Source of the DNA: Caldifarciminota bacterium
GTDB lineage: Bacteria > Hydrothermota > Tepidihabitantia > SM23-42
Length of the DNA stretch: 64,000 bases
NCBI GenBank assembly: GCA_020349965.1
Contig: CP070705.1
Coordinates: 340,936-404,935, forward strand
Direction of reading: 5' to 3'
Shown here: positions 62,632-64,000 of the stretch, piece after piece
How positions within the stretch are numbered: position 1 is the stretch's first letter
How the letters are laid out: each line of letters opens with the position of its first letter
Notes under the pieces: generated by a model
Databases searched by the model: none
Seen by the model: the letters and a program-made list of their open reading frames with translations, nothing else
What the model was told of the DNA's origin: nothing
Made by a program: the position numbers and the translations under genes

Positions 62632-63255
62632 CTACAACTTACTACGTACAATCTCCTTGACCCTCATGAGGCGGGTCAAGTCGCCCCTCTCGATTTCCGA
62701 GAGTTTGAGATTAATGAACTTTATCGTTTCATAGATAGCCGGGATAAGTATGTATTCCAAAGCATTTACCCGGCGTCTCGTTTTTTCGATCTCATTTGCG
62801 AGCAATTCGAGGGTCTTTTCCAATTCAGCCAATTCCAGCAGGCGCGAGATGAGCTGATCGATCTTCATCAGGGCGAGATCCAGATCTCCGGAAGTGGAAA
62901 GGAATCCATATCCGATGAGCTGACCCGAGATCTTCTTTGAGAATTTCGGAATCTTAAGGTTGAGTATGCGCTTTGCTTCATACTCGATGTCGATCTCCTT
63001 GGTGACCGCCAGCAATGCTTCGTCTGTCGCTTTCGGGGCCTGTTTGCTTGAAGCAAAATAGAAATATCCAAATGCACTTCTCAATTCATCCTCGATACGT
63101 AGCCGGAGTTCTCTGATGCGGTAGACGAACTCAAGGATCCGGCGCATGAGTTCATCCTGTTTATCTTTAAGAAGTTTGTGGCCGCGCCGCGCAACATTTC
63201 CCCTTCTCTTGAGATACAACAATTGCATTCTGGTCGGTGGTATGTCCAGTTTCAT
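62632..63255 (-). CDS. V-type ATP synthase subunit D
   Basis: Subunit D is the central stalk of V/A-type rotary ATPases. The 207 residues are a long antiparallel helical hairpin starting IPPTRMQLLYLKRR and ending with RVNALEYILIPAIYETIKFI, the family signature. It lies 45 bp after subunit B in the usual A-B-D order. Confidence 0.94.
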   Translation of the reverse strand: MKLDIPPTRMQLLYLKRRGNVARRGHKLLKDKQDELMRRILEFVYRIRELRLRIEDELRSAFGYFYFASSKQAPKATDEALLAVTKEIDIEYEAKRILNLKIPKFSKKISGQLIGYGFLSTSGDLDLALMKIDQLISRLLELAELEKTLELLANEIEKTRRRVNALEYILIPAIYETIKFINLKLSEIERGDLTRLMRVKEIVRSKL

Positions 63256-63300
63256 CTTACAATTACCCCTAATAGTAAAATCGCGCCTTGTGCCTCACGC

Positions 63301-64000
63301 TCATTCATTTCTGTTCGCTTGTTTTGTATCATAATATTTCTTCAGGTATTCATCACGTACCCTCTTCATCTCGTTACGGGGCACCATTCGCAGCAGCTCC
63401 CAGCCGAGATCGAGCGTCTGCTCAATCGTCCGGTCCTCATACTCTCCCTGGCTTATATAACGCTCCTCATACTCCGTCGCGAATTTCAAGTAGATCTTGT
63501 CGAGATCGGATAACGCTGCTTCGCCGAGGATGACTGCAAGTTCAGCAGCCTCTTTACCGCGAGCATAACACGCTATCAGCTGGTTAAAAAGATCTGCATG
63601 GTCTTCCCGCGTCTTGTCTTTGCCGATACCCTTGTCCTTCAACCTCGACAGAGATTGCTGTACGTCTACCGGCGGTGAGATTTTCTTTCGATAGAGCGGA
63701 CGCGAGAGAATGATCTGGCCTTCGGTGATATACCCCGTCAAGTCAGGGATGGGATGGGTCTTATCATCCTCAGGCATCGATAGAATAGGTATCAGAGTGA
63801 TCGAACCTTTCTTCCCCTTGATCCGCCCCGAGCGTTCGTAGATACTGGCCAAATCCGTGTAAAGATAACCTGGATAGCCGCGACGCCCCGGGATCTCTTT
63901 GCGCGCCGCAGAAATCTCGCGCAACGCCTCCGCGTAGTTCGTCATATCAGAAAGGACGACCAAAATGTGTAACCCCTTGGCAAAAGCCAGGTATTCGGCC
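63301..64000 (-). CDS. V-type ATP synthase subunit B (5' part beyond window)
   Basis: The frame continues to the right edge; the visible part holds the last 233 or so residues. It shows [35 protein letters not shown], and [13 protein letters not shown], all typical of the non-catalytic nucleotide-binding B subunit. The C-terminal helical part ends [19 protein letters not shown]. Operation as ATP synthase or proton/sodium pump cannot be told. Confidence 0.95.
   Translation of the reverse strand, partial: AEYLAFAKGLHILVVLSDMTNYAEALREISAARKEIPGRRGYPGYLYTDLASIYERSGRIKGKKGSITLIPILSMPEDDKTHPIPDLTGYITEGQIILSRPLYRKKISPPVDVQQSLSRLKDKGIGKDKTREDHADLFNQLIACYARGKEAAELAVILGEAALSDLDKIYLKFATEYEERYISQGEYEDRTIEQTLDLGWELLRMVPRNEMKRVRDEYLKKYYDTKQANRNE

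Overview
The window looks like a chromosomal piece of an uncultured Gram-negative bacterium, most likely of the candidate division WOR-3 (Stahlbacteria) or a neighbouring phylum. This lineage call is an inference. It rests on an LptA/B/C and LpxL-like envelope system plus several outer-membrane barrel proteins, a gingipain-like (C25-type) exported protein ending in a type IX-style sorting domain, a V-type ATPase, an NtrC-type sigma-54 regulator, and very regular TTGAC(A/T)-16/17-TATAAT promoters. Coding density is high, and most genes lie on the minus strand in tightly coupled operons.

Layout. 1-2.2 kb: 3' part of a secreted C25-like protein (+). 2.2-6.7 kb: minus-strand operon pyrG, LpxL-like acyltransferase, lptC, lptA, lptB. 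6.8-9.3 kb: sigma-54 response regulator and a bactofilin-like membrane protein. 9.6-14.8 kb: HD protein, glyQ, glyS, aspS. 15.0-19.1 kb (+): cyclic-2,3-diphosphoglycerate synthetase-like GTPase and pyruvate phosphate dikinase. 19.2-26.8 kb: an unexplained five-gene cluster (LysM protein, cyclic-nucleotide-binding protein, giant TPR protein, four-Cys coiled-coil/TPR protein, small acidic protein). 26.9-29.4 kb: alr and purA. 29.9-34.1 kb (+): SHMT-like enzyme, glycerate 2-kinase, B12-type radical SAM protein. 34.2-38.4 kb: the most unusual locus. 38.5-44.8 kb: porin-like protein, hom, thrB, dapA, aldehyde dehydrogenase. 44.8-46.6 kb: a QueG-like ferredoxin protein bracketed by two inverted-repeat elements, a hotdog thioesterase, tRNA-Asn. 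46.6-51.4 kb: birA, coaX, tsaE, tsaB, rimI with small exported proteins. 51.5-53.0 kb: tRNA-Arg, tadA and tRNA-Ser with two copies of a dispersed repeat. 53.0-58.6 kb: barrel protein, TolB-like lipoprotein, pdxA, S4 protein, sugar transferase, outer-membrane protein. 58.6-64 kb: BatA-like VWA protein, DUF58 protein, epimerase, small membrane protein, V-ATPase subunits D and B (B runs off the edge).

The best candidate for an undescribed system is the operon at 34158-38408. It encodes a membrane protein whose last 48 residues hold ten Cys, mostly as six tandem His-Ser-Ala-Cys units. The next gene is translationally coupled (TGATG) and encodes a radical SAM/SPASM enzyme with an N-terminal PqqD-like recognition domain. 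A four-helix membrane protein and a small helical protein complete the operon. This arrangement is what would be expected of a membrane-anchored, peptide-modifying (RiPP-like) or metal-binding system.

A second, genome-level signal is that six minus-strand genes (pyrG, HD protein, alr, purA, S4 protein, epimerase) have a sigma-70 -10 box only 5-9 nt before the start codon and no Shine-Dalgarno sequence. This predicts leaderless mRNAs alongside genes with strong AGGAGG sites.
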